64,000 nucleotides of DNA. Source: Micropterix aruncella (lineage: Eukaryota; Arthropoda; Insecta; Lepidoptera; Micropterigidae). Positions 45,691 to 58,539 of the stretch are shown here, piece by piece (positions within the stretch are counted from its first letter, which is position 1; each line of letters starts with the position of its first letter). The stretch lies in the NCBI GenBank assembly GCA_944548615.1, contig OX155954.1, forward strand, positions 3,825,335 through 3,889,334. The letters are read 5' to 3'. A program made the position numbers and the translations under genes. The notes under the pieces were generated by a model. It worked only from the letters and a program-made list of their open reading frames with translations. It was not told the DNA's origin and searched no databases.

Positions 45691-45698
45691 GAGATTAA

Positions 45699-45962
45699 CC
45701 GCCCTATCTTTGGGTTATTATTCAAAAATTAGGTAAAAAGTCGTTGGTTTTTTTTCATTAGATTTCTTTATAACAATACTTGTTTACAATATACCAGACA
45801 TTTTTTTTTTCACACGAGACCCATTTCTTACCCTTTTTGTATTTAGAATAGTTTTTTTTTTTTTTTTATACTCGATCGTACTTGAACGTACGTGATACGG
45901 GGTTGTTGCGTTCGAGCGATAATATAGCGGCCGTATCATGTACGTTCGTATAGTTAGGGCGG
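45699..45962. mobile_element. TTAA-flanked MITE (piggyBac-like), copy 1
   Basis: CCGCCCTATCTTTG at the left and TTAGGGCGG at the right form short TIRs, with TTAA at 45695-45698 and 45963-45966. A second copy (62851-63178) shares the interior, including TTACAATATACCAG and the ACGTACG-rich subterminal block. Exact TTAA target use and CC-starting ends point to piggyBac-type MITEs. No transposase inside. Confidence 0.82.
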
Positions 45963-45966
45963 TTAA

Positions 45967-47875
45967 GTTAGTTACGACGACAAATTGTTTTAAATAGGTG
46001 AGAAAGTTATACCAGAAACAGCTTGAAAATTTTCACAGAATTTCTCTTCGTGAATTTCATAGTTTTGAGTAGTTTTACAGGATAAGACTTTAACCAACAT
46101 GCTTTTTAGACCTTTATCTACCAACATATATATTAAATGAAATAAAAATAATTCGTTATATTGCTGCGATATATATACTACGAAATTATGTTTTTGGGGT
46201 TTACCTATATCCTCCCCTTATTTATTTAATTTATTATTATTTATTTAAAAAAAAAATAAACATGATTTTGGCTGCAAAAATAACAGAAACCGAATGGCAT
46301 AGTACATAAATACATGACATAGTACAATAAATGATTTAAACGTTAAAATTATTTAGCTCATAGAACATTAACTCAAAAACTTTAGCTTTAGCCATCATAA
46401 TTAGCATTAAACGTAAGCTCCCCATCCCGACCCGAAACCATAACTTGGGGCGTTATTGTTATTGTTTGCAAAACATGATTTTAGCAAAAAGAAAATGAAA
46501 TTAAGTTTAGTAAGCAGAATGCACGTTGCCCAATTGATTATTTAGGGCAACACGATTTTGACACTCCTTCTGCTTTATATTTCGTCATCGGAGGAGAGAA
46601 GCTGTAGCTACGTTTATTCATTGCGTCTTACGAAATCATTCACGCAGCGAAGACACGATAAACGTGGGGATCCATTTCACCACGATCACGAGCGTCAAAT
46701 ACTGGCGATGCTGTTGTCTGTGTGAATGAAGTTATTTAAATTTTGCATAGCCAGTTACAGTTACATTTCACGATTAAGCACAGTGGAGAAATGTAATCAG
46801 TATAGCATAACTTCTTAAAAAGAACGAAAAATGCTTCTTTAACATAGACACACCGCTTGCACGGTGCACAAAATAAAGACAGTAGCTTCTCTTAGAACAC
46901 AACTGAAATCGAAGCGAACGACGTCACGAGTCCTAATACAAATCTACGATCTACGATAACACAAATATATGTTAGCCACGAGGCTAACTGGATGTATTTT
47001 GGAAGCATATTATAGAGTTTAAAGGCCAAATACACGTATGATTCTTGGATTTTGCGCCAGTTTTAGAAATCGCGCGGCTGCCTGAGTTGACAAAAGCGGC
47101 AGAAGCGCCAATCCATAAAACGAATCCGCCACGCTGCCTTTCTCGAACTTGTAGCGCTGTTCAAGTTCACGTACACAAACGTGAAAGCAGTAACATCACG
47201 TCACGTATAAATAGTCTCCATTTTATGTACCTTTTACCGGGCTACCTGCAGGAGCTTTTAGGCGAAAGGGAGAAAACAGGGGGATGACTGGGTGGCCGGC
47301 TGTTGTCCGAGTTGGTACGATAAAAAGTACTATACGATAGGATGCCGTGAGAGTACAATCGGCTTTTAACGTCCGTTGCGGATTAGACGTTTATAGCTTA
47401 GGCTTCAGTGCAAGATTAACAATTATTATTATCCTTGTTTTATGTATAGAAAAGATTTTAATGCTAACATTTTAAAACACTCTGTTTTTTTCTGCCACGT
47501 GATCAAACAAAGCGGAATGTATAGGAGGTAGCAGCCCGGCGTGGCGGGTAAAATTTTAAAGTAATTTAAAATTCATCACCAAAATATTCGGGATAAATTT
47601 GTTATACGCGTACCCTACGCAGAGATGAGTAAAGGCCAAAGTAAAGCGAGGGAGGGAAAAAGCGTTATGAGTAATTAGGCGAAAGAGGCGGGTTTTTAAG
47701 AAATACACAAAGACCTCGGCTGATAAAATTTGCCTCAATTTTCTCAAAGAAATCAGAGTTTGATGTCTTAATGGTGAACCAAACGACTGACCTTTGAATA
47801 AGAGTATTGCCCTTATGGTCTACAACGGCCTCCCGTTTCTCAAAAGTTATAAGTCACCTATTCACCAGTATTTTA
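45967..47875. other. Non-coding stretch, nothing recognised
   Basis: About 1.9 kb with no recognisable gene. An 80-codon frame at 47045-47287 (MDFAPVLEIARLPELTKAAE...) has no family features. Confidence 0.4.
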
Positions 47876-47878
47876 TTA

Positions 47879-48187
47879 GGGGCTCTCTAGACGATCAAGC
47901 CTGCTTGTCAAGCATCGCGTCGCGGGCTGGGTAGGGATCGTAAACCGCAGAAAATATGCAAGTATTTTTTTAAATATTTACCAAAAACACCTTATTTTGT
48001 AGTTTATACCAGGGAGTCACGTTAATTAGACGTAATTGATTGATGAATGTCGTCACTCCCAGATATAAAACTGCAAAATTAGGCATTTTTGGTAAATATA
48101 AAAAAAAATACATATTTCCTGCGGTTTACGATTCCCTCCCAGCCCGCGAGCGATGCTTGACAAGCATGCTTGATCGTCTAGAGAGCC
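47879..48187. mobile_element. Fold-back MITE with TTA target duplication (309 bp)
   Basis: Full-length relative of 9298-9607 with ends GGGGCTCTCTAGACGATCAA and its complement. TTA flanks both sides (47876-47878, 48188-48190). A 73-codon frame across the right half is a by-product. Confidence 0.88.
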
Positions 48188-48190
48188 CCT

Positions 48191-48740
48191 TAGAAATTCA
48201 AAGTTTAATTAATAGTAAAATAATAATCACAGTAAAAAAATTAATATACGTAACACGTTAAACGCCATGGTGGTATTTGTCATTTATGCATGTCTAGTCG
48301 GTTACTAGTCTACACTAGTGAAAATGACCTGAGGTGGGGGGGGGGGAGGGGTGATTTTGGGATAATTTCGCGTTATATTACAACTGACACGATAATTCGT
48401 GACCACCATTGAAAATTTTGGATCAATGATTAGTGAATGTGGACAATGCAATACCAAGTTACAACATTTTTTTCATTTGGTGTTTTTAAATAGACAATTC
48501 CCGGTATTTATTTGACAACACTAATAGAACACTAAAATATATATTTTTAAACATTTCCAACAGTGTAGCTAGTCGCCCTCCGCTATGATATTATATACCT
48601 TGGCAAGTGGGCACCACTTATCACTCTAATAAACACATATAATTTCATATAATTTACGACCGTTGTTTGAGGAAGGTTTGTAAGAAAAAAAATAATCGAA
48701 AAAATCCTCTCCGAAAGCAATCACTGTCCGTGGCAACCGA
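48191..48740. other. Non-coding stretch with a G-run
   Basis: A run of ten or more G lies near 48335-48348. Nothing else recognised. Confidence 0.4.
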
Positions 48741-49195
48741 GGAGACTCGAGTCAATGCTCACCCATACTGATTGGTTTCTTCGCCCAATTGGTTTCCTCG
48801 TGCTTGATAATAACTACGTTTGCGCTAGATCACAGGCACTCTTAGTGGAGCCATTCTCTCACACCAATGTACGGATGGCATTAAAATCGAAGACCATTCG
48901 ACATTTAAATAACATGTTGTCGACCGCGTCAGATGGAAACAAATTATTTCTATTATTCAACCGAGCCTTGAAAATATAACTTGAATATTTTTGTTGTTTC
49001 AGGTTTTAAATAATAAGTTTTTTATCGCTTTCTTTTTATTGTTTTTCTTGAAATGTTTATTTGGGTAGATATGTAATTGATTAGTTTGTAAGTTCTTAGT
49101 GTATTAGGTTCTTGAATTAGTTTGTCAATGTATTGGATTGTGTGTTATATTTAGTATCTAAGGTTGCTTAAATAAAAGTAAAATGTAGCAGGGTT
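48741..49195 (+). pseudogene. LINE ORF2 C-terminus and 3' end
   Basis: The frame to 48979 ends CARSQALLVEPFSHTNVRMA, LKSKTIRHLNNMLSTASD. It aligns with the minus-strand frame at 55318-55635 (NRARIHNLFAEPSSRTNLSR, SLLTRALRHINALCSTAPD). Such spacing of RTN, R.I..LN and a D...F pattern is typical of C-termini of non-LTR elements. About 210 bp of 3' untranslated sequence follow to AAGGTTGCTTAAATAAAA. The clade is not known. Confidence 0.55.
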
Positions 49196-50166
49196 TACAT
49201 GTTTGATCCGACGATATCTGTCACTCACGTTACAACTCACAATAGATACCACTCAAAGGTTAAAATTTAACCCATATTATTGAAACTATAGTTTAATTGT
49301 ATTTTTCTTATTTAATATTTTTTATTTTTTAGTTTTTCATCACATTTTAATATTTTGTACTAACACTCTCTTAACATAATTTTGGAAATGAAATTCAGAT
49401 ATTAATAATTTGACATATTTTTGACTATTTTAAACTAATTCTTTAATTTTAATTCCTTCTTTAATCTATTTTTCGTAATGATATTTCCACATTTCTTAAA
49501 TACTTATGAATACCTAATTTGATTTCTTTCGTTTTTTCTTTTAATTTTAACTAAACGTGTGCACAGGTAAAATATTTTCTGCTACGCCTGCCCTTATTGT
49601 AGGTTCGATATGCGTTAGTACAGGCCTAGGCCTAGTTAGGCGGCGTTGACGTAGTGATCAAGATGCTGCAGTGTGATTTATTTTTCGCTGCTGGTCAAAA
49701 CACGTTTTTTTTGTAATGCTGCAGGAATGTATATCTCGTGATTTACTTGTAATAAATAAATAATAAAATAAAATATTTGAGAGTATTTTGCACTTGATTA
49801 TAAAGTAGGTATTAGATATCATTAAATTAACTTTTGAAGTAGATACCTACTACTATGTACTTATTTATTATTTATTTATTTTCTTTTTCTCAGTTATAAT
49901 ACTTTAATAAGTGTGCGCACAATACAAAACTTACAAGTAACCTAGTCGAGTCTACCTTGGTACGGGCTTCGGCCTAGTTAGGCAGACTTTGTAAATTACC
50001 ATTTTGAACATTACTTCAGAAAAAAAAAATATTCTTATTCTTATTATACTTATTAAAAAGTTTCACTCATGTTCTGCTTTGCCTTTAAATTAGACCGTTT
50101 AGTAAGCTTTGGGTATTTCGTTATAGGTTCTTTTTACATAATGGAGAGGTAAATAGACCGCACTCC
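49196..50166. other. Non-coding stretch, nothing firm
   Basis: Two blocks with GGCCTAGTTAGGC-like cores (near 49625 and 49970) recall the CCTAACTAGGCAG block at 1085 and may be further LINE 3' ends, but this is weak. Confidence 0.35.
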
Positions 50167-50350
50167 TTGGGCTAGATTTTCGAAACGACAGAGAAAGTGT
50201 CACATACGAGATGACGTCATACTCTATTACTTTTGCTTTTCATCTTCGAATCTTATATAAAAAGTGCCAGAGAATGACATCATCTCGTATACGACATTTT
50301 CTATATCTCGTATACGACACATTTACTCTGACAACAATTTGTCGGCCCAA
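50167..50350. mobile_element. Fold-back MITE candidate, 184 bp
   Basis: The left end TTGGGCTAGATTTTCG pairs with the right end GACAATTTGTCGGCCCAA region, and an inner pair, GTGTCACATACGAGATGACG against the complement of CATCATCTCGTATACGACA, gives arms of about 45 bp or more. ATCTCGTATACGACA occurs twice near the right. No clear target duplication. Confidence 0.65.
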
Positions 50351-50735
50351 TTTCCGACTAGGCGAAGATAGCTAACTAGTGTAATTACATACGTTTCTAC
50401 TTGACATCATAATTGCTGGATCTCGTACGAAATGCTCAAGATTCTGAGAGAAAGCTGGCTCATATGACACATTAGTCACGTCTTCAGATATATTACATTT
50501 CACACTCGTCCGTCCCCCTTTGGCGAAGCGGCGATGTCTCATAAGGTCTTAATGCGAACTTCGTTAAGTCCTTCAATTACTGTAATAATGGAAATTAGGT
50601 ACGCGAGTAGATATATTCATTTCGCATATCGAACCTACAATAAAAGGTTAATTTAGCAGGACACACAATAATGCTATCGTCACATTAGAACTATGTTCAA
50701 CCTTTATGATACCGTTTATTATATAGCGTATTATA
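50351..50735. other. Non-coding stretch, nothing recognised
   Basis: No coding frame or repeat end recognised. Confidence 0.4.
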
Positions 50736-50902
50736 GATTGATCAACGTCGTACTACAATTTGGTAACGAGGATTTTGATTGATCAACGTCGTGCTACAAT
50801 TTGGTAACCAGGATATCGATTGATAAACGTCGTCTTACAATTTGGTAACCAGGATTTTGATTGATCAACGTCGTCGTACTACAATTTAGTAACCAGGATT
50901 TT
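50736..50902. repeat. 41-bp minisatellite, four units
   Basis: Units start at 50736, 50777, 50818 and 50859, each of the form GATTGATCAACGTCGTACTA then CAATTTGGTAACCAGGATTT. The last has an extra CGT. The array directly precedes a Rep-B copy, and a single related unit exists near 32478-32500. Confidence 0.92.
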
Positions 50903-51345
50903 ATTACGAAACGCGACGAGTAGATGGCAATCATAGTTCAAAAATGGATTATTCTTCTAATATTATGTTCAATATGGCAACTTTCGTGGTATAACAGTAT
51001 GGAGGCGCACTGTAGATGGCACTGTTGAAACCTTTATAGCAATTTTTAGTTTGAATACGAAATAATTACGTACTTTTAAGTTCAGATAGACTGATAGATG
51101 GCATTTTATATCTCCGTATTAATTCTGTGATGTAATCAGCCTATATATAAAAATGCGACAGATGGCACTAATAATTAAATATTATTATTGTTATCATTGC
51201 TTAAAGTATTAGGCTTTTATAATCAATCAGCCCCTAAAAAATAACATTCATTATTAGTATGTAAGGTTGCTTAAATAAAAGAAAATAGAAATAAAATTAA
51301 TTAGATTATAGATGACCAAATAAATTGCTATTACATTAGCTGTCA
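50903..51345 (+). repeat. Rep-B dispersed repeat, longest uninterrupted copy
   Basis: Contains all Rep-B landmarks from TTACGAAACGCGACGAGTAG to ATAAATTGCTATTA. AGATGGC occurs four times (near 50931, 51015, 51095, 51160). A short insert GTAAGGTTGCTTAAATAAAA (51261) is shared with the LINE 3' end at 49162, which suggests a retroposed tail inside Rep-B or vice versa. Confidence 0.75.
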
Positions 51346-52108
51346 ATGTTGTAGGGGTTTGGCGGAAGGGGGGGGGGGGGGGGGTGTCAGCTTGCTGGGA
51401 AAATCTTAGGGTGACACAACAGTTTTTTTCAGTTGTGCGCTATACATATCCAATATATCGGATAAGTATAGATATACATCATTTAGAAAACTTGTTGATA
51501 CTTTTGGTATATATTTCGAAAACAAATCACTCAAGAACAGTAATAAGAAGGTTATGTGATAAATCTAGAAAATGAGATTTACTGGGAGAGTTTAACCACG
51601 TTGTGGTGGATTTATAGTGTTCCAATATTGAGCCTCGGTAGGCGAGTTAAAGTCTCATATTGGTTATTACGGCGCAGCAAGCGAGACATTATTGAAGGCG
51701 ATCCTCACATTCCTTATCGTTATAAACTGTCGTTACGGAGGCCTTATACGACCATGGCAGATACGCGTTAAATGCTATACGACCGCGACGGGCTTTAGAA
51801 AAATATATTAAAACTGTATCAGGCGCGGGCGAAGAGCAATACTGAAAGTTTCTGGTATATATTACAAAAGACGTATGAATAACGTTAGTAATGTTTTCAT
51901 TGTGTTTTAATGTATTACAAGATAATCGATTTTCATATTCATTTCATTTTATTAGTATAATTGTATACAAGTCAGACTATATTAATAACCACTTAACTAT
52001 TTCATATAATACAGTTAGACATATTGACGTCTAATTTCAAACCGTCAGATCCAGATAGGTCTATTTTACAGTGGTACCAATCTTCTGTTGATAAAGTTAA
52101 AAAGAAAC
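51346..52108. other. Non-coding stretch with a 17-G run
   Basis: 51368-51384 is an uninterrupted G-run. Frames at 51384-51575 and 51556-51771 have no family features. Confidence 0.45.
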
Positions 52109-52640
52109 AGTACCGTGCGAATCAATTGGAATAGAGTATTTTTCTTCGAAAAATGCTTTATTGGAGATAAAAATACAAAAACAGTACTGGTAGTCATAGA
52201 TTGTTAGTTTTATTGTAGAATGTGTCCTCCTTTTGCAATGATGCTAATTCAAATTCGGACCAAAATATTGACATATCAAAACCATATGATACGGTATAAG
52301 GTTTTCGCTCAGGCTATTCTCCGAAAACAGTGGAACAGTTTTACACACAGAATCAAATTACTGTACTTCAATGGCCCGGAAACTCCCCCGATCTCAACCC
52401 GATCGAAAACCACTGGGCCATTTGCAAAAAACGGCTCTCCAAGATGGATTGTACAACGAAAACAAAGATGATCAGTGCAGTAATTCAAGCCTGGTTTCAC
52501 GATGATGAACTGAAAGGAGGCTGTCAAAACCTAGTAAATTCTATGCTTACAAGAGTACAAGGTGTTAAAAAAAACACAAAATTTCATAAAAAACAGTAAT
52601 AACAATAATTATAAATACAATAGTTAACATTCTGTAACGT
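52109..52640 (+). pseudogene. Tc1-like (DD34E) transposase C-terminal relic
   Basis: The frame at 52330-52599 reads VLQWPGNSPDLNPIENHWAI, CKKRLSKMDCTTKTKMISAV, IQAWFHDDELKGG. The PDLNPIEN block holds the third catalytic residue (Glu) of Tc1 elements. The preceding catalytic core is missing and the frame is shifted before 52330. A CAGTACCGTGCGAATCAATT string at 52109 may be the left terminal repeat; the right end is not clear. Confidence 0.82.
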
Positions 52641-52683
52641 CAGTCGGGTTTTTAATTGACTTTAATATATGTTTCTTTGTAGT

Positions 52684-52945
52684 CTTTATTGTGAAATTTC
52701 ACAATGGGCGGGTTTATTGCCATATGACAATCTCTCACAACCAGCCCTACATGACGTGTTTATATGCATGTGTGCGTGTAACATGTGTGTAAGTGTGTGT
52801 CTTGTTATTGCATTCGATCGACAGAATTGACAATGGAATTCCGTTAATTTTATCCCAACGGAAAATGGAGACCCAGCCGGGAATCGAGCCCGGGACTTTA
52901 CAATGTAAGATCAGGCGACCTAACCAGTATGTCACCGGGCCGTGT
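52684..52945 (-). mobile_element. tRNA-derived SINE, antisense, full length
   Basis: Reading the minus strand gives CACGGCCCGGTGACATACTG in the A-box region, GGCTCGATTCCCGGCTGG in the B-box region, and the 3' AATAAACCCGCCCATTGTGA block. It retains the segment missing from the copies at 34453 and 39385. Confidence 0.87.
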
Positions 52946-53424
52946 ATATTTTCTTGTTTACTTATATTTCGCCAAAATACCATATACATTTGCCCTGGAT
53001 TATATAAGCTAAGAAATAAACGTGACGCCACCAGTATTAGCGTCATTTCGGTTAAATACCAAGTAAACAGCTATTTCGCAAACGCAAAGTCGATCACTTA
53101 TGTCGAAAAGCAAATCACAACAAAGAAATCGAAACCGCTTAGTGAATGGGAGCAGTTTCGTCAGCCCGCCGTGTTCTTCTGTTTAATTTTCAAAGCGGCA
53201 CGCGCTCTATAAAAACCACTCCACATTTAAAACTCGTCATTTTGGTCCATTATTAAGTCGTTATCTAAAAAGACGTTAATGATTGTCATTATCAACGTAG
53301 CGAACGAGACTGTTGTTCGTTTTAGTAAAAGTTGTTGAAGATATTGTGGTAGGTACAGAGAAATTTAAATAAAGAAACTTAATAAGAAAACGCGTGATGT
53401 ATTACATTACATTACGTTCGTCTC
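52946..53424. other. Non-coding stretch, nothing recognised
   Basis: The open frame 52793-53212 spans the SINE edge and is not credible as a gene. Confidence 0.4.
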
Positions 53425-54590
53425 CAATTGGCGAATTTACCGCTCTCGGACGTTTCACAATATATTATAGGTAAGTAATATACAACCTACTGTAAGTAAC
53501 AGGTACTTATTATGACCTTTATGCATGATAGTAGTTTTGACTATCTTACATAATTTAAAGACAAATAGAAAAATCTAATGAGTTCAGTATCATAATTGAA
53601 TAAAATAATAAAAAATAATCGTATTTTTTTTTGTATCAGATAAAATAATAGGAAAAATAATCCAAATAATATTATAGTATCCGAAAATGTCAAAAATAAT
53701 TTAAAAAAAAACAATTATACTGTTGCTTTATTCAACATGAAAGCAATATAATCAGACAATAATTCCATGAATACTTATATAAATTATCATTTAAATCAGC
53801 GATGCACAGACTTTTTCTACTTGAGGGCCGCATCACCTTCTTCCAACTAACGGAGGGCCTATGAAACAATGTTATGGTTATGGTCTTCGAATAATTATTT
53901 ATTTTCTGCTTCTTTGAAAATTTGGATCATTCAACCTCACGTGTATCAATGTCATAATAATAATATAAAATATATCAGTGCCAATACAATAGTTAAAGAA
54001 TGGAAAATTTTAGATTACAAATACGTATCATTGTTATCCATATTACAGTATAATATACTAGGAATAACATGTATTCTATTCTATTATCTAACTAAGAATA
54101 TTCTATATATCTAACTAAGAATAAATTTTATTCTTAGTTAGATACATGACATTGTGTAGCAGACACAATTTTTTGTATGTTAGGGGTCACTTTAGTAGTG
54201 GCTAAGCGCAAAATGCCTTCAAGATTTTCGTTGTTAAGACGATTTCGGTTCTTACATTTATTAGCATTATTCATTATTGAACATGTTTGCGAAGTGCAAA
54301 CGAGACGTCGTAGCGGTGAGGCGCTCGGCGAGCGTGCACAGTTTTCTACCTATGTATATTGAAAAAATATTTTTCAAATAATTTCGAGGACGGGGGCCGC
54401 CCACAAAGTGTCGGCGGGCCGCATGCGGCCCGCGGGCCGCGGTCTGTGCATCACTGATTTAAATGGATACAATGTTTGAAAAGTTATGGCCCTTGAATTC
54501 GGTCAGATCATAGAAACGGTGGCCTATAAACTCCTCTATAATGTTTTTTATTTTAATTTACGTCTTCCAGCTGTTTAATAATATCTAGCG
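53425..54590 (-). repeat. Rep-A dispersed repeat, copy 3, antisense
   Basis: The reverse strand carries TTAAACAGCTGGAAGACGTA, TTCTATGATCTGACCGAATT and the GACACGTCC-type end with GGTAAATTCGCCAATTGGA, as in copies 1 and 2. It ends near 54590 inside the TTAAACAGCTGG region, so it is shorter at its 5' side. A 660-bp hAT element interrupts it. Confidence 0.85.
53797..54456. mobile_element. Non-autonomous hAT element, 660 bp, perfect 8-bp TSD
   Basis: The ends CAGCGATGCACAGAC and GTCTGTGCATCACTG are TIRs differing at one base. ATTTAAAT flanks both sides (53789-53796 and 54457-54464). The right subterminal part is very GC-rich (GCGGCCCGCGGGCCGC). Near the middle a hairpin ATCTAACTAAGAATA lies at 54108-54142. 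Frames of 81 and 61 codons inside do not resemble hAT transposase. Confidence 0.94.
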
Positions 54591-55107
54591 CTTTAGGATG
54601 ATGAACAACCGAGAAGTGGAGTCGTTAATTAAAAGTTAATGGGATCACATCACATCGCCAAGTCGGCTTAATTGAGAGAATTAAACGCTATGGGTGTATG
54701 GATATTAAATATGGAGGGCCTTGAGAACAACAATGATGCATGTTTCGCAATGCGAAATGTACTTGCGTTGCACACACTATACGACGTAATGGGACCGATT
54801 GCGTTTCTTCGAAATTAATATTGGAAATTAGTTGGCGTGAACGATTCAGAGCAATACGCTAGAGCGGAACATGAAATGAACGATCATCGATATTCCCGCA
54901 CCAAAACTATCTGTCGAACGTATAGCCATCCTAATAAGTCGAACACATTTGTTTCGGCCTCAGATTCAGCTGCCTATTTTCGGTGGGTGGTTTTAATGTA
55001 GGAAAAGATAACCGTTCATTTCAAATTCGCTTTCACCTATAGCCCTGTCTCGTACACATGAACTAATTTCCGATTTTAGTTCACGAAGAACCGCAATCGA
55101 GCCCAAT
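54591..55107. other. Non-coding stretch, nothing recognised
   Basis: No coding frame or repeat end recognised. Confidence 0.4.
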
Positions 55108-55635
55108 ATTTATTTATTTTATTATTTATTTATTTATTTTTTTATTTATTTTCATAACAAATCAACATTACAGCTTCTACCAATCCGTTGATATGCAATA
55201 TACACATAAATATTTAAAAAAAAATAGAATTCTTACAAGTACATACATAACATGTTTAAATAAGCGTTAAATACAAATACCGGCATTAAGAATAGAAAAA
55301 CTTACAAACTTACAAACTTACAGTACATAAGAGTGAAAACAGTTTATATTATTCTGCCATAAACAAGTAGCGTAATGCCCCCACACCTTGAAGAGATGCG
55401 GGCTCGCTGTAAAAATATCAAAGTCTGGCGCTGTCGAACATAGCGCATTTATGTGCCGCAAAGCTCGTGTAAGCAGACTCCATCGACTTAGGTTGGTGCG
55501 CGAGGACGGCTCCGCAAATAGATTATGAATGCGAGCACGATTATAATTGTCCGGGACAAAGAGACAAACCTTCGCTAGCATGCTAGGATTATCAACTCTT
55601 CCCCTAATCAGCTTGATTCTATCTATCTGATACAA
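55108..55635 (-). pseudogene. LINE ORF2 C-terminus with 3' UTR and (AAAT)n tail, antisense
   Basis: The minus-strand frame 55635-55318 (105 codons) reads RGRVDNPSMLAKVCLFVPDN, then RARIHNLFAEPSSRTNLSRW and ALRHINALCSTAPDFDIFTA, similar to the relic at 48741-48979. It is followed by about 200 bp of 3' untranslated sequence and an AAATAAATAAAT tail at 55108-55140. The remaining coding part is uninterrupted, so this copy is younger than its relative. Clade not determined. Confidence 0.65.
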
Positions 55636-56504
55636 GTATTATTATTATAAAAAGAGCCAGGAAATAACATAAAGTACCTAAACAAATAAAAAAATATATA
55701 ATTTCGGTATAAAATATCAATTTAACATTTTTTACTTCAATTCCTATCTATTTACTTTTTATCTTACATTGCAGTGGCATTTTTGTACTCACTTGATTCT
55801 GTACTAGCATACATACCCTGGTGCCAATTTGCTTTAGTAAAATTTAAAACAAAACGGAAGAATACGAAACGCGTCAGCCGGTGGCAATGTGTTCGAAAAT
55901 ATTCGTTTTATGGGCGACGAATCGCGAGTGATCGGTTAAAGATATCCCTAAAATGTACATTAAATTCATTTGTGTTTAAATGGTAGGCGGTTGTGGTTTA
56001 TCTTTGCGAGGCTCTGCAGGCAGGCGAAGAAGCAAAGTCAGATCAGTGGGTGCTTTACTTATCTAGTATCTCACACCTCTAGTAAATATATAAATTTATA
56101 CGTATACTAGAGTGAATACATATTTTTATTACGTAACATTTTGTATTTTGATATATTTTATAATTATTTTCGACTACTTTATTATTTAATGCTTATTCGG
56201 ATTTTTTAATGATTTTTTTGTTTGTATTTTTTCAATATTTTACTATAACAATTTCGTAATCATAACTTTCTAATATATGAAACCAATATATGAGAAAACA
56301 TCTTTTAATAAAATGGTATATTAATTTGCTATTATAAAAAAATAGTCTTCCTTGGAATAGGCGCTGCCTGACGCAAAATCACTGTGTTTTTAAATAATTC
56401 TTATTGATTTTCTTTAATGAATAATAAATTTTTTGCTTCTTCCTCTATATACCTAGATCCTATTTTACCCCTCCGTATTTATGAATTTCATCATATAACA
56501 AACA
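55636..56504. other. Non-coding stretch, nothing recognised
   Basis: AT-rich. A 70-codon frame at 55774-55986 has no recognisable domain. Confidence 0.4.
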
Positions 56505-56640
56505 GTTGAAATCGAAGATTTCTTTATTTATTTATTATTATTAGTCCACAAAAAAAATACACCGACTCCGAAAAATCCTAACTAGACAGTGCCCGTTCTA
56601 AGAAGAACACCAATACAAATGATTAGAAACTACAAAACTT
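56505..56640 (-). repeat. Probable LINE 3' end relic, antisense
   Basis: Partner of the block at 1000-1145 (TTTATTTATTTATTATT run, then AATCCTAACTAGACAGTGCC and GAACACCAATACA). Confidence 0.4.
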
Positions 56641-56760
56641 CCAAAATAAAAATAAAAAATCTGAATCAAATTAAGTTAAAATGTAATTCACACTACACCA
56701 AAATAATATTACAACTATAAACAAGTAAAGGGTACTAAATAAAAATTTATAATAATAAAT

Positions 56761-58210
<1,450 letters not shown>

Positions 58211-58539
58211 GTAATAATAATACTTAAATAGGGTAAATATAAATATGTGTACATCAAAAAAAGGATTTAAAAAAAAATACATTTAATTATTTTAAAATTG
58301 TGATAAATGTTTTCTCTGTCTCCCTCCTACCAAGGTTTATTAACCATAATGTAAGGTGATATTTTCGTTGTTTGCTGCTAATACCCAATATGTCTTTTCT
58401 ACTCATGATATTAACCATTCTTGGAGCAAGAAAGCTGTAGCTGTATAACAGAATATTTTTAATTAAAACCGCTATCATCAAATTACTAAGGATTTTGCCT
58501 ATCTATTTCACTATTCAGTCTCATCTGGCAACGTGCCAT

